21,674 nt of DNA from Candidatus Izemoplasmatales bacterium. GTDB taxonomy: Bacteria > Bacillota_I > Bacilli_A > Izemoplasmatales > Hujiaoplasmataceae. This document shows, piece after piece, positions 1 through 6,797 of the stretch. A model generated the notes under the pieces. That model did not search any database, was not told where the DNA came from, and was given only the letters and a program-made list of their open reading frames with translations. The translations under genes and the position numbers were made by a program. Where the stretch lies: positions 1 to 21,674 of the forward strand of contig JAQVTV010000001.1 in assembly GCA_028699855.1 (NCBI GenBank). Direction: 5' to 3'. Every line of letters starts with the position of its first letter. Position 1 is the stretch's first letter.

Positions 1-1
1 A

Positions 2-757
2 TGGTTATCGGGATTATGTGATGCACATCAAATTCCCAGGAAGACCAACCACGTCGATATCGGAGTAAGAGTGGAAACCAATAACGAAATCATGGAGGAG
101 ATCAACACCCATCTTTATGAAGGGAAATTTATCTACCGCACCTCATCTGGAAACCAAGTCCGGACCTTTTGTTCGAACCCGTCAGGGCACGTGGTCATCG
201 AAAACCACAGTGGCACGATTTTGGCGAACGGACACGCATATAAAGATAACAGCTATGCTTCAAAAAACACCAACTTCGCGTTGTTGGTAAGCCATAATTT
301 CACGGAACCATTTAATCAACCCAATGAATTTGCACATGGGGTATCCAAACTGGCGAATATGTTATCAAACGGCGCGGTTATCGTTCAACGTTACGGTGAC
401 TTGAAAAAGAACCGTCGTTCGACGGATAAAAGGATCAAAGAAAGTTTTGTGACACCTACACTGACGGAAGCTGTTCCGGGAGATTTGGGGTTAGTATTGC
501 CCTACAAGACGATGAAGGCCATCATTGAAATGATTGAAGCGCTCGATCATATTACACCGGGCGTTGCCTCGGAGCATACGTTACTCTATGGTGTGGAAGC
601 AAAATTCTATTCTTCACGACCCGAAGTGAATAGCCACTTCGAATCCCCGATACACGGGCTTTATTTTGGTGGGGATGGGGCAGGAATCACCAGGGGGTTA
701 GCTCAAGCGGGGGCAAACGGGATTTGGATTGCTAGGTCCATTAGTGATAGAAGTTAA
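2..757 (+). CDS. FAD-dependent dehydrogenase (COG2509-like), C-terminal part
   Basis: The reading frame is open from base 2, so the gene begins outside the window; the GTG at 71 is internal. The visible 251 residues match, from memory, the C-terminal half of the uncharacterised NAD(FAD)-utilising dehydrogenase family: VDIGVRVE near the left edge, then a VRTFC segment, NTNFALLV, FTEPF, IVQRYGDL, RRSTDKRI, PGDLG, LYGVEAKFYS and a terminal GGDGAG-TRGLAQAGANGI motif. This last glycine-rich segment contacts FAD in this flavoprotein fold. The substrate is unknown in the family. It converges on the minus-strand GNAT gene, and the gap of about 90 bases holds no convincing terminator. Family assignment is secure; the physiological role is not. 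Confidence 0.9.
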   Translation, partial: WLSGLCDAHQIPRKTNHVDIGVRVETNNEIMEEINTHLYEGKFIYRTSSGNQVRTFCSNPSGHVVIENHSGTILANGHAYKDNSYASKNTNFALLVSHNFTEPFNQPNEFAHGVSKLANMLSNGAVIVQRYGDLKKNRRSTDKRIKESFVTPTLTEAVPGDLGLVLPYKTMKAIIEMIEALDHITPGVASEHTLLYGVEAKFYSSRPEVNSHFESPIHGLYFGGDGAGITRGLAQAGANGIWIARSISDRS

Positions 758-845
758 GGGAGCCATATTTTGTGTTGCATGTATAATTATGTATTTTTGA
801 TTCCCGATGAGATTCCTTTGTGTGATAATTGGCCAAAAATATTGA

Positions 846-1394
846 TTAATTATCGGTGAAATCTATCTTTTTTTTGAAATATACAGTATCAATCCCTTGA
901 CCTCTGTGGTTTTTCAAGGTGGCGTGTATAACAAAACGCATTTTATGCAAGGCTTTAATATGATAATCGTTTAATGACCAAGTTCGAGTTGTAACATAAG
1001 AAAGGCAATATTGGTTTGGAATTTTCGAGAACAAAAAATCATAGAGTTTATATGTGATGCCTAACCCTCGATATTTTGTGTCAACACAGATCGTTGAAAC
1101 ATAGTTTGATAGACCAATATCACGATATATATCACTACTATACTTTGGGATAAAAGACAAAAAACCAATCATATTTTCGTCATCATACGCACAGATAAAA
1201 CACTGCTCAAGCAATGATGAGAAATAGGAGAAAGGTTTTTTGTTTTTATGGTCATGGCTATTTAGTTGGGATTGACTCGTATTTTCACGACTTGAGAGTG
1301 AAGGATAGAATTCATTATCACAAGCACACAATAAATTCCATACTTGATTTTTGGTATTGTCAGACGATATTTCGTCAAAAAAACGGAGAATCAT
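846..1394 (-). CDS. GNAT-family N-acetyltransferase
   Basis: This 182-residue protein has the GNAT acetyl-CoA fold. A beta-strand followed by the pyrophosphate-binding loop KYRGLGI (residues 107-113) and helix is motif A. The C-terminal part has an asparagine and helix (NDYHIKALHKMRF) and ends in RGQGIDTVYFKKK, an ending I recall from clostridial-type GNAT proteins. The acyl acceptor cannot be told from sequence. The gene starts three bases after the stop of the upstream KAP-methyltransferase gene, and its AAGGAAG ribosome site (about 1403-1409) lies inside that gene's end, so the two are probably translationally coupled. Base composition is AT-rich like its partner and unlike the housekeeping neighbours. 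It may modify the same target or a product of the fused methyltransferase; that is inference. Confidence 0.85.
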   Translation of the reverse strand: MILRFFDEISSDNTKNQVWNLLCACDNEFYPSLSSRENTSQSQLNSHDHKNKKPFSYFSSLLEQCFICAYDDENMIGFLSFIPKYSSDIYRDIGLSNYVSTICVDTKYRGLGITYKLYDFLFSKIPNQYCLSYVTTRTWSLNDYHIKALHKMRFVIHATLKNHRGQGIDTVYFKKKIDFTDN

Positions 1395-1397
1395 TTT

Positions 1398-3551
1398 CTA
1401 TTCTTCCTTAGAAGCGAATATATATAGTCTGTGTGTATAGCGATTGATTGTTTTTGTTTGACAAAGTCGGTAAAACTCTTTTTTCAATAATTTCGAATTT
1501 TTCTTGGATAAGCGCGATAGATATGGCAACAACGACGCATTTGCAAAATTATCTACAAGAGATTCATATTCACGTCCGTCACTTTCAACGCTTTCTACAG
1601 TGATATTCGAAAAACCGATGTCGTATAATAGTTGTTCCATTTCTTGTTTTGTAGGATAAAACAATGGAACAGTCCAATTTTCATAATAATGATCATATTC
1701 CAACGAGGATATCGCTTCTTTTACCACATCATGCAAACCACAATAACTGTTTTTCCCTCCCTGGTGAATGGAGATCCTTCCACCAGCGGCTAACGCTTCG
1801 TAGATTTTTTGATAAATCTCCTTTCCGTTTGTTATCCAATGTAGTGATGCGTTGCTAATGATGATGTTGTATTTGTTCGTCTCGGTAAGATTATATGCGT
1901 CGAATTGAAAAAAGTGAATTTGTTCTTTGGAATAACCCGCATCGTTGCGGTTTTTAATTGCAATATCAATTTGCGATTCGTTTATATCAAATGCATCGAT
2001 ATTTACTGTCTTGTTTTTTTCAAAAAACTTGATTGTTGTTTTTCCGTTTCCACACCCAATGTCAAGAATGTAAGAATGGTTTGGAATGAATGTATGGTTA
2101 AGAAGGTAATCTGATTGAGCATATTGTGTTTGAGAAGACGCATCATACTTTGAGCCATCAAACACAACTTCTCGTTCGAGAGAATAGGATAAATTTGTCA
2201 TTGAGGATAGCTTGATTGTGTGTTTGATATTTGTTATGTTAATTTTGTTTTCAACCAATAATGCATCAAGGATTTTAAATATGGCTTGAACGTTGCTTGT
2301 GAAGCCATCTAGCACGGGGTCTACAACACAAATTTTGTAAAGTAGTTTTTCCCAATGTAGCAGATGAGTTATGTTGTTCTCTACAATATCATCCATGTTG
2401 CTTTTTGCAAATTCATAGACAAAATCACTTTCATCCCAACTTTTAAAGTCAGGGTTGGCACACAAATAATTATAGATTTTAGGGTATGCTTGTTGAATAC
2501 AGATAAGCACGATATTTAAGAGTTTCATTGTTTCACTGGACAATATTCTATATTTTGATTGATCGTATATGTAACTGAGATTAACCGCGTTTATTAATCT
2601 TTTTATTCTCCTCGGATTATTACCGACTGTATATTTTACTGAGTTCATAATTTGTGAATACGTAAGGTGTGAAAATTCGTCTAGTTCAGATATATAGTTC
2701 ATTTGTAGCAAGGAGGCAGTTATCATTTTTTTAATATCGTAACTTAGGACAGGCATTACAAACGGTAATTGAATCATTTTGTCGAAGTAAGACCGATAAT
2801 ATACTTCATCCTTAGCCTTGTACTCGCCATATTTGCGCCGCAAACCCTTGACGATTACTTCATAATCAATCGCTAAGATAAAAATACAGTATTTAATTTC
2901 AAAGATGTTTTTAAAAATATCGATTAGTTGAACCGCATTAACGGGTTCGATGCGATCCAAATCATCAATAAAAAACACAAAACCGCCCTTTGTAATATTT
3001 TTGTCTTCTTCAACCAGTTTCCTAATTAATGATTCAATGCTGTTTCTTAGGTTTTTGACAAGGTTAACGTTGTTTTTATCAAACAAGCCCAAGACACTTT
3101 TTCTTGCCGATTCATCAACCCCAACCGAAGAAAGCAACACGTTGACAGCTCGTTGAGAGAAATCTCTGAGCGCATCGAGTATTGTTTTTACCTCGCTTGT
3201 ATATGATTTACCCTTTGCCTTTCCAATTTTTGTTATGCGATTGATGATCGAAAGAATTACTTTTTCAATCGAATTTTCTTTATTATCAAGATAATACTCC
3301 CACGTATTGATCCATATAGACTCATACCCAACACCATTATCCTGAGACATATTTTTTTCAATCAAATGCATTAATGATGTTTTTCCTGAACCCCATTCAC
3401 CCTGTATGGACACCGTTATGGGTGTGTCAGATTTTAGCAAGAAAGCGACCAGCGATTCAGCGTGATGATTTAAGTTAAGCAAGTCATGTTCTTTGTCATC
3501 GATGGGAAGATCGCGCATATCAAGATAGTTGAATGTTTTTGTCATGTTCAT
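1398..3551 (-). CDS. KAP-type P-loop NTPase fused to SAM-dependent methyltransferase
   Basis: The protein has 717 residues and two parts. Residues 1 to about 440 are a KAP-family P-loop NTPase: Walker A GEWGSGKTS (51-59), Walker B FFIDDLDR (193-200), the following DIF-NIF / ILAIDYEV segment, and a GNNPRRIKRLINAVN motif (310-324). Most KAP proteins have membrane helices between Walker A and B; none is visible here, so it should be soluble. Residues about 455-717 are a class I methyltransferase resembling trans-aconitate/BioC-type enzymes: motif I ILDIGCGNGKT (495-505), acidic FDIN (521-524), FDAYNL (550-555) and SNASLHWI (566-573). The first ATG is chosen because a GAGGGA site (3561-3566) lies 9 bases upstream. 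No ribosome site precedes the internal Met451 (2201), supporting one fused product. PifA of plasmid F, a KAP protein, excludes phage T7, so a defence role is possible but unproven. Confidence 0.88.
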   Translation of the reverse strand: MNMTKTFNYLDMRDLPIDDKEHDLLNLNHHAESLVAFLLKSDTPITVSIQGEWGSGKTSLMHLIEKNMSQDNGVGYESIWINTWEYYLDNKENSIEKVILSIINRITKIGKAKGKSYTSEVKTILDALRDFSQRAVNVLLSSVGVDESARKSVLGLFDKNNVNLVKNLRNSIESLIRKLVEEDKNITKGGFVFFIDDLDRIEPVNAVQLIDIFKNIFEIKYCIFILAIDYEVIVKGLRRKYGEYKAKDEVYYRSYFDKMIQLPFVMPVLSYDIKKMITASLLQMNYISELDEFSHLTYSQIMNSVKYTVGNNPRRIKRLINAVNLSYIYDQSKYRILSSETMKLLNIVLICIQQAYPKIYNYLCANPDFKSWDESDFVYEFAKSNMDDIVENNITHLLHWEKLLYKICVVDPVLDGFTSNVQAIFKILDALLVENKINITNIKHTIKLSSMTNLSYSLEREVVFDGSKYDASSQTQYAQSDYLLNHTFIPNHSYILDIGCGNGKTTIKFFEKNKTVNIDAFDINESQIDIAIKNRNDAGYSKEQIHFFQFDAYNLTETNKYNIIISNASLHWITNGKEIYQKIYEALAAGGRISIHQGGKNSYCGLHDVVKEAISSLEYDHYYENWTVPLFYPTKQEMEQLLYDIGFSNITVESVESDGREYESLVDNFANASLLPYLSRLSKKNSKLLKKEFYRLCQTKTINRYTHRLYIFASKEE

Positions 3552-3615
3552 TGAAATTGTTCCCTCATTTCAGTTATTTGATTGACACACGAACACTGCA
3601 AGACGTGGCATTTTC

Positions 3616-3644
3616 ATTGTATCACATCGGTTTATTTTTGTCTT
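3616..3644 (-). promoter_or_regulatory. Promoter of the KAP-methyltransferase/GNAT pair
   Basis: On the minus strand a -10 TACAAT (3616-3621) is preceded by TGA, giving an extended -10, and by AAGACA (3639-3644) as a -35 with a 17-base spacer. Transcription would start near 3609, leaving a leader of about 58 bases to the ATG at 3551. Confidence 0.5.
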
Positions 3645-3710
3645 GAATCAAACAGAAACTAATGCCAAGCATTTTGAGGTATTATGAGTTATAGCAAGGG
3701 AATGTGGATA

Positions 3711-3790
3711 TGTTCGGAGTTGCATAAATGTTTTAAGAATGTTCGATTTGTCCGATGAAAGAAATCTCATTTTTGATGAAGAATGTTCAA
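3711..3790 (+). promoter_or_regulatory. Candidate PurR-box-like repeats upstream of purA
   Basis: GTTCGG (3711-3716), GTTCGA (3741-3746) and GTTCAA (3785-3790) resemble the reverse complement of the CCGAAC core of Bacillus-type PurBoxes. The second and third lie in an exact 10-base direct repeat, AAGAATGTTC, at 3735-3744 and 3779-3788. Flanking AT bases fit partly. Spacing differs from the paired boxes of Bacillus, so this is a weak call made mainly because purA is a known PurR target in Bacillus. Confidence 0.25.
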
Positions 3791-3836
3791 TAAGAATGGC
3801 TTTTACTTTTTCGGGCTATCATTCAAAGGGTGGCTA

Positions 3837-3845
3837 TGATATAAT
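3837..3845 (+). promoter_or_regulatory. Extended -10 promoter of purA
   Basis: TGA followed directly by a consensus TATAAT (3840-3845) forms an extended -10. The -35 position (3817-3822, TATCAT) is poor. Transcription would begin near 3852, just six bases before the ribosome site, so start codons upstream of 3852 would not be on the transcript. Confidence 0.65.
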
Positions 3846-3857
3846 GATAATGCTTTC

Positions 3858-3864
3858 AGGAGGG
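3858..3864 (+). promoter_or_regulatory. Ribosome binding site that decides the purA start
   Basis: AGGAGGG directly abuts an ATG at 3865, which is too close for initiation, and lies six bases before the in-frame TTG at 3871. The TTG is therefore the likely start. Confidence 0.7.
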
Positions 3865-3870
3865 ATGATT

Positions 3871-5157
3871 TTGGCTAATACAATTGTCGTTGTCGGCATG
3901 CAATGGGGCGACGAAGGAAAAGGAAAAATAACCGATTTCTTGGCGGGAAAAGCCGATGTCGTTGTAAGGTGTCAAGGTGGAAATAATGCCGGTCATTCGG
4001 TATATTTTGATTACAAAAAATTTGCGCTGCACCTATTACCCTCGGGTGTTTTCAATCCGCGCGTCATCAACATCATGGCGTCGGGAATGGTGGTTCATCC
4101 CAAAGCGCTTTTAGCAGAAATAGAACAAATCTCTCATCAAGGGATTAACGATATTCAAGTATACCTCTCGGATCGGGCACACGTGGTCATGCCATATCAT
4201 CTTGTTCTTGACGAATTGATTGAACGGGTGCGCGGAGCGGACGCGATCGGCACAACCAAAAAAGGAATTGGACCGGCGTATATGGATAAAACCGCACGCT
4301 TCGGTATTCGCGTGTGTGATTTGCTTGACGAAACGCGATTGCTCAATCAGATTTCTGTGGCGTTGGCGTTTTATAATCCGGTTTTGGTCGCTTTTGGCAG
4401 CGAAACGTTTGATGCTCAAGCATTGACGAATGAATATCATCACTATGGCATGCAACTCCGCCACCGGATCGCGGACACGGGAGTCATGTTGCGACAATTA
4501 ATCAAAGAAAACAAGTATATTCTATTCGAAGGCGCGCAAGGGTCGATGCTCTGCCTCGACCACGGAACATATCCTTTCGTGACCAGCAGTTCTCCTACAG
4601 CGACTTCGGTTCCCTTGAACGCTGGAATCGCACCGAGAGAGATCAATCAAGTCATCGGGGTCACAAAAGCCTATTCAACCCGCGTAGGAGCAGGTGTTTT
4701 TCCTACGGAGATTACCGATCAGATCGCTTCAACCATTCGTGAGCGCGGCAAAGAATACGGAACCACAACCGGAAGGCCACGTCGCATCGGTTGGTTAGAC
4801 AGTGTCGTACTTCGTTACGGCGCACAAATCAACGGAACGACTGGGTTAGCACTTACCTTGCTTGATGTCCTATCTGGAATGGATGAACTCAAAATCTGTG
4901 TGGCCTATCGACTTGACGGCAACATCATTCACCATGTGCCGGCAAAGTATCAGGATTACTTGCGCGTAGAACCCATCTACGATTCTTTTCAAGGGTGGAA
5001 GGAAGATATTTCCGCGATTACATCATACGAATCACTACCTGAAAACTGTAAGAAATACCTTCAAGCGATTGAAGCGTACACTGAAACAAAAATTGCGGTG
5101 TTGTCACTCGGTCCCGACCGAACACAAACCGTGGTTTTGGATCCCTCGATCCAATAA
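3871..5157 (+). CDS. purA: Adenylosuccinate synthetase
   Basis: Joins IMP and aspartate using GTP to give adenylosuccinate, the first step from IMP to AMP; PurB, encoded at 15233-16540, does the second. From the TTG start the protein is 428 residues, the usual family length. Seen: VVVGMQWGDEGKGK with catalytic Asp14, GGNNAGHSV with His42, the IGTTKKGIGPAY IMP-binding loop, FEGAQGSMLCLDHGTYP, TRVGAGVFPTE, TTGRPRRIGWLD and a C-terminal LSLGPDRTQT guanine-binding segment. The TTG start is preferred over ATG 3865 or anything upstream because of the ribosome site spacing and the promoter at 3837-3845, and because the protein then begins where E. coli PurA does. An aminotransferase gene follows after 22 bases, probably cotranscribed. 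Confidence 0.96.
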   Translation: MANTIVVVGMQWGDEGKGKITDFLAGKADVVVRCQGGNNAGHSVYFDYKKFALHLLPSGVFNPRVINIMASGMVVHPKALLAEIEQISHQGINDIQVYLSDRAHVVMPYHLVLDELIERVRGADAIGTTKKGIGPAYMDKTARFGIRVCDLLDETRLLNQISVALAFYNPVLVAFGSETFDAQALTNEYHHYGMQLRHRIADTGVMLRQLIKENKYILFEGAQGSMLCLDHGTYPFVTSSSPTATSVPLNAGIAPREINQVIGVTKAYSTRVGAGVFPTEITDQIASTIRERGKEYGTTTGRPRRIGWLDSVVLRYGAQINGTTGLALTLLDVLSGMDELKICVAYRLDGNIIHHVPAKYQDYLRVEPIYDSFQGWKEDISAITSYESLPENCKKYLQAIEAYTETKIAVLSLGPDRTQTVVLDPSIQ

Positions 5158-5179
5158 TTCTATGAAAAGGGTGTGAAAA

Positions 5180-6415
5180 ATGCTGAATCAAATTGTAGGG
5201 AAGCACGCAGAAAGCAAAAAGCTTGAATCAAACATTTTGCAAATTTCTCAAGACGCAAAATTGATGAAAGCCAAACACGCTGACGTGATCGATGCGACCG
5301 TCGGTATGTTGCATCACGAAGAAGGAAACGTTTTTAAGTATCAAGTGGTAGAAGATTTGTTGCATCATCTGAGCGATGCCGAGATTTACCACTATGCCCC
5401 GGTGCGTGGAACCAATGCTTTTAGCGAAGGGGTTGTCAATTGGGTTTTCGGTAACCATACACAGACGATCAAAGAGCATTTCCATTATTCTGTCATCCCT
5501 ACAACGGGAGGAAGTGGAGCCATCAGCAACACGTTTTACAATTTCAATGATTTTGGCCAAAAAGTCCTGATCGCCAATCATTACTGGACGCCTTATGAAA
5601 ACTTTGCTTTCGAAGCGAACATTGAACTCACCACTTTCCAAATGTATGATGATAGTGATTGTTTCAACATCGAAGACTTTCGTGCAAAAGCAATGGATCT
5701 GGCGCATAAACAAAAACGTTTGTGCGTGCTCCTCAACGACCCTTGCAACAATCCTACTGGATTGTGCATGTCGCCAGACGATTGGAAAGCAGTCGTCTCT
5801 GTTTTGAACCAAGTTGCGGACGAAGATATTCCCGTGATTCTTATCCACGATATCGCTTATGTGGATTATCAACTGAAGGATCCACAATATTCACGAGAAA
5901 CCTTTTTGAGTTATTTGGATTTCCATCCGAACATCCTCGCTGTCGTAGTTTTCTCCGGGAGCAAGACTTTTTCGCTCTATGGTTTCCGGATCGGCGCGCA
6001 AATCGGCATTAGCAAGTCCAAAGACATCATCGATCAATTTGTACGCGTCGGAGATTATTCTGTTCGCGGACGATTTTCGAGCGTCAGCCAACCGGGAATG
6101 AACATCATCGGTAAAATTTTTACCGACCCGCATTATCAAAACCAATTTTCCCAAGAATTGATTCATGCGCGGAAGTTACTGAAGGACCGGGCCATTCTTT
6201 TCATGGAAGAAGCTGACAAGCAAGGGTTGAAGATATTGCCCTATTGTGGTGGGTTTTTCATCAGCATCATCACGCAGAACAACAACATTTTCAAAGACCT
6301 CGTTCAAGAACATGTATTCGTGATCCAAATGAAGAAACTCATCAGAATTGCGATCAGTTCATTGAAGCTTCAAGATATTCCACGACTGGTTTCTATATTA
6401 AGACGCCATATTTAA
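5180..6415 (+). CDS. Class I/II PLP-dependent aminotransferase, possibly aromatic
   Basis: This 411-residue fold-type I aminotransferase shows TTGGSGA (108-114, phosphate-binding turn), NDPCNNPTG (186-194, with the conserved Asn), HDIAYVDY (223-230, with the Asp and Tyr that hold the pyridine ring), SGSKTFSLYGFRIG (259-272) with PLP-binding Lys262, and Arg389 in RIAISSL as the likely substrate-carboxylate ligand. This layout resembles the aspartate/aromatic aminotransferase subfamily. Because the adjacent convergent operon ends in TyrA chemistry, transamination of 4-hydroxyphenylpyruvate to tyrosine is a reasonable guess, but the substrate is not proved by any residue seen. It follows purA by 22 bases with an AAAGGGTG ribosome site and ends at a strong terminator. 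Confidence 0.88.
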   Translation: MLNQIVGKHAESKKLESNILQISQDAKLMKAKHADVIDATVGMLHHEEGNVFKYQVVEDLLHHLSDAEIYHYAPVRGTNAFSEGVVNWVFGNHTQTIKEHFHYSVIPTTGGSGAISNTFYNFNDFGQKVLIANHYWTPYENFAFEANIELTTFQMYDDSDCFNIEDFRAKAMDLAHKQKRLCVLLNDPCNNPTGLCMSPDDWKAVVSVLNQVADEDIPVILIHDIAYVDYQLKDPQYSRETFLSYLDFHPNILAVVVFSGSKTFSLYGFRIGAQIGISKSKDIIDQFVRVGDYSVRGRFSSVSQPGMNIIGKIFTDPHYQNQFSQELIHARKLLKDRAILFMEEADKQGLKILPYCGGFFISIITQNNNIFKDLVQEHVFVIQMKKLIRIAISSLKLQDIPRLVSILRRHI

Positions 6416-6429
6416 CGACTAGATAAAGT

Positions 6430-6487
6430 AAAAGGGACTGTAAACTCCGTGAAGACGAAACATCTTCATTTCGTTACAGTCCCTTTT
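6430..6487. terminator. Bidirectional rho-independent terminator
   Basis: A perfect 14-base inverted repeat (AAAAGGGACTGTAA at 6430-6443, its complement at 6474-6487) is flanked by A and T runs on both sides, so it can stop transcription from the aminotransferase gene (plus) and from the convergent small membrane gene (minus). The 30-base interior can form either of two mutually exclusive inner hairpins: 6450-6455 with 6463-6468, or 6455-6460 with 6469-6474. Confidence 0.85.
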
Positions 6488-6504
6488 TGGTATGCCTGGA
6501 TTCT

Positions 6505-6720
6505 TTAGGTCAAGAAAGATACTTTTCCGTTCATCAATACCGAAACAAGGTCGATAATCCACAAGATCGCAATTCCAAGAATGATCCAAAGGATACCGAT
6601 AATGAGGCGGCCCTTGGCGATTCGGTAGATTCCGTAAAAAATACCGTCGAGACCGGGTAAAGCCAAAATCACTTTCAAAATCAGAGGCAAACCATCAATG
6701 AATTTTACATATTCTTTCAT
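6505..6720 (-). CDS. Small integral membrane protein of unknown function
   Basis: A 71-residue protein with two hydrophobic stretches, about residues 10-32 and 37-62, separated by a short basic turn (YRIAKGR). The second helix ends in an acidic WIIDLVSVL segment, reminiscent of TM2-type small membrane proteins; I recall similar unnamed proteins in Acholeplasma-like genomes but cannot name a function. ATG 6720 is chosen over the in-frame TTG at 6738 because the GGAAGGTG ribosome site lies between the two codons, 5-6 bases before the ATG, and because the extended -10 places the transcript start near 6737. The gene is a single unit: own promoter upstream, shared terminator downstream. Confidence 0.75.
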   Translation of the reverse strand: MKEYVKFIDGLPLILKVILALPGLDGIFYGIYRIAKGRLIIGILWIILGIAILWIIDLVSVLMNGKVSFLT

Positions 6721-6743
6721 AGCATCACCTTCCTTCAAATCGC

Positions 6744-6752
6744 ATTATAGCA
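6744..6752 (-). promoter_or_regulatory. Extended -10 promoter of the small membrane protein gene
   Basis: On the minus strand TGC precedes a perfect TATAAT (6744-6749). The -35 position is poor. The predicted start near 6737 leaves a leader of about 17 bases. Confidence 0.6.
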
Positions 6753-6766
6753 CAAGGTGACTTGTG
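6751..6766. repeat. Inverted repeat in promoter spacer, operator candidate
   Basis: CACAAG (6751-6756) and CTTGTG (6761-6766) are separated by four bases and lie just upstream of the -10 of the small membrane protein gene. There is no T-run, so a terminator for the aro operon is unlikely. A repressor site is possible but short palindromes arise by chance. Confidence 0.25.
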
Positions 6767-6797
6767 ATGATACCTTTCCCTCAAAAACAACAATAAA

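Larger units (their letters stand above)
846..3551 (-). other. AT-rich two-gene cassette, probably horizontally acquired
   Basis: The KAP-methyltransferase and GNAT genes share AT-rich composition and codon use unlike the genes on either side. Sample counts: 13 G+C of 60 at 2221-2280 inside the cassette against 33 of 60 at 4201-4260 in purA. The pair has its own promoter and is inserted between a FAD-dependent dehydrogenase gene and purA. No integrase, transposase, tRNA or flanking direct repeat was found, so the route of arrival is not visible. Acquisition is inferred from composition and family distribution only. Confidence 0.55.
3552..3870. other. Divergent intergenic region between KAP gene and purA
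   Basis: This stretch of 319 bases has no supported gene. It holds the minus-strand cassette promoter (3616-3644), three GTTCGG-like purine-box candidates (3711-3790), the extended -10 of purA (3837-3845) and the purA ribosome site (3858-3864). An in-frame extension of purA from 3739 is open by chance but lies mostly upstream of the predicted transcript start. Confidence 0.7.

Noticed and set aside
824..854. GATAATT / AATTATC inverted repeat as terminator between the convergent FAD dehydrogenase and GNAT genes
   Set aside because: The stem is seven bases and AT-rich with a 17-base loop, and it overlaps the GNAT stop; too weak to call.
2199..2201. Separate start for the methyltransferase half at Met451 of the KAP fusion
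   Set aside because: No Shine-Dalgarno-like sequence precedes it and the frame is continuous with the KAP part.
758..3738. Integrated mobile element boundaries around the AT-rich cassette
   Set aside because: No direct repeats, inverted terminal repeats, integrase, transposase or tRNA were found on either side.
3739..3870. N-terminal extension of PurA by 44 residues
   Set aside because: It lies mostly upstream of the extended -10 at 3837-3845, has no ribosome site, and PurA homology begins at the TTG 3871.
5228..5887. Long open frame (219 codons) antisense to the aminotransferase gene
   Set aside because: It mirrors the coding frame of a clear PLP enzyme, shows no recognisable family and no ribosome site was evident; other antisense frames over aro, pur and pst genes were rejected for the same reason.
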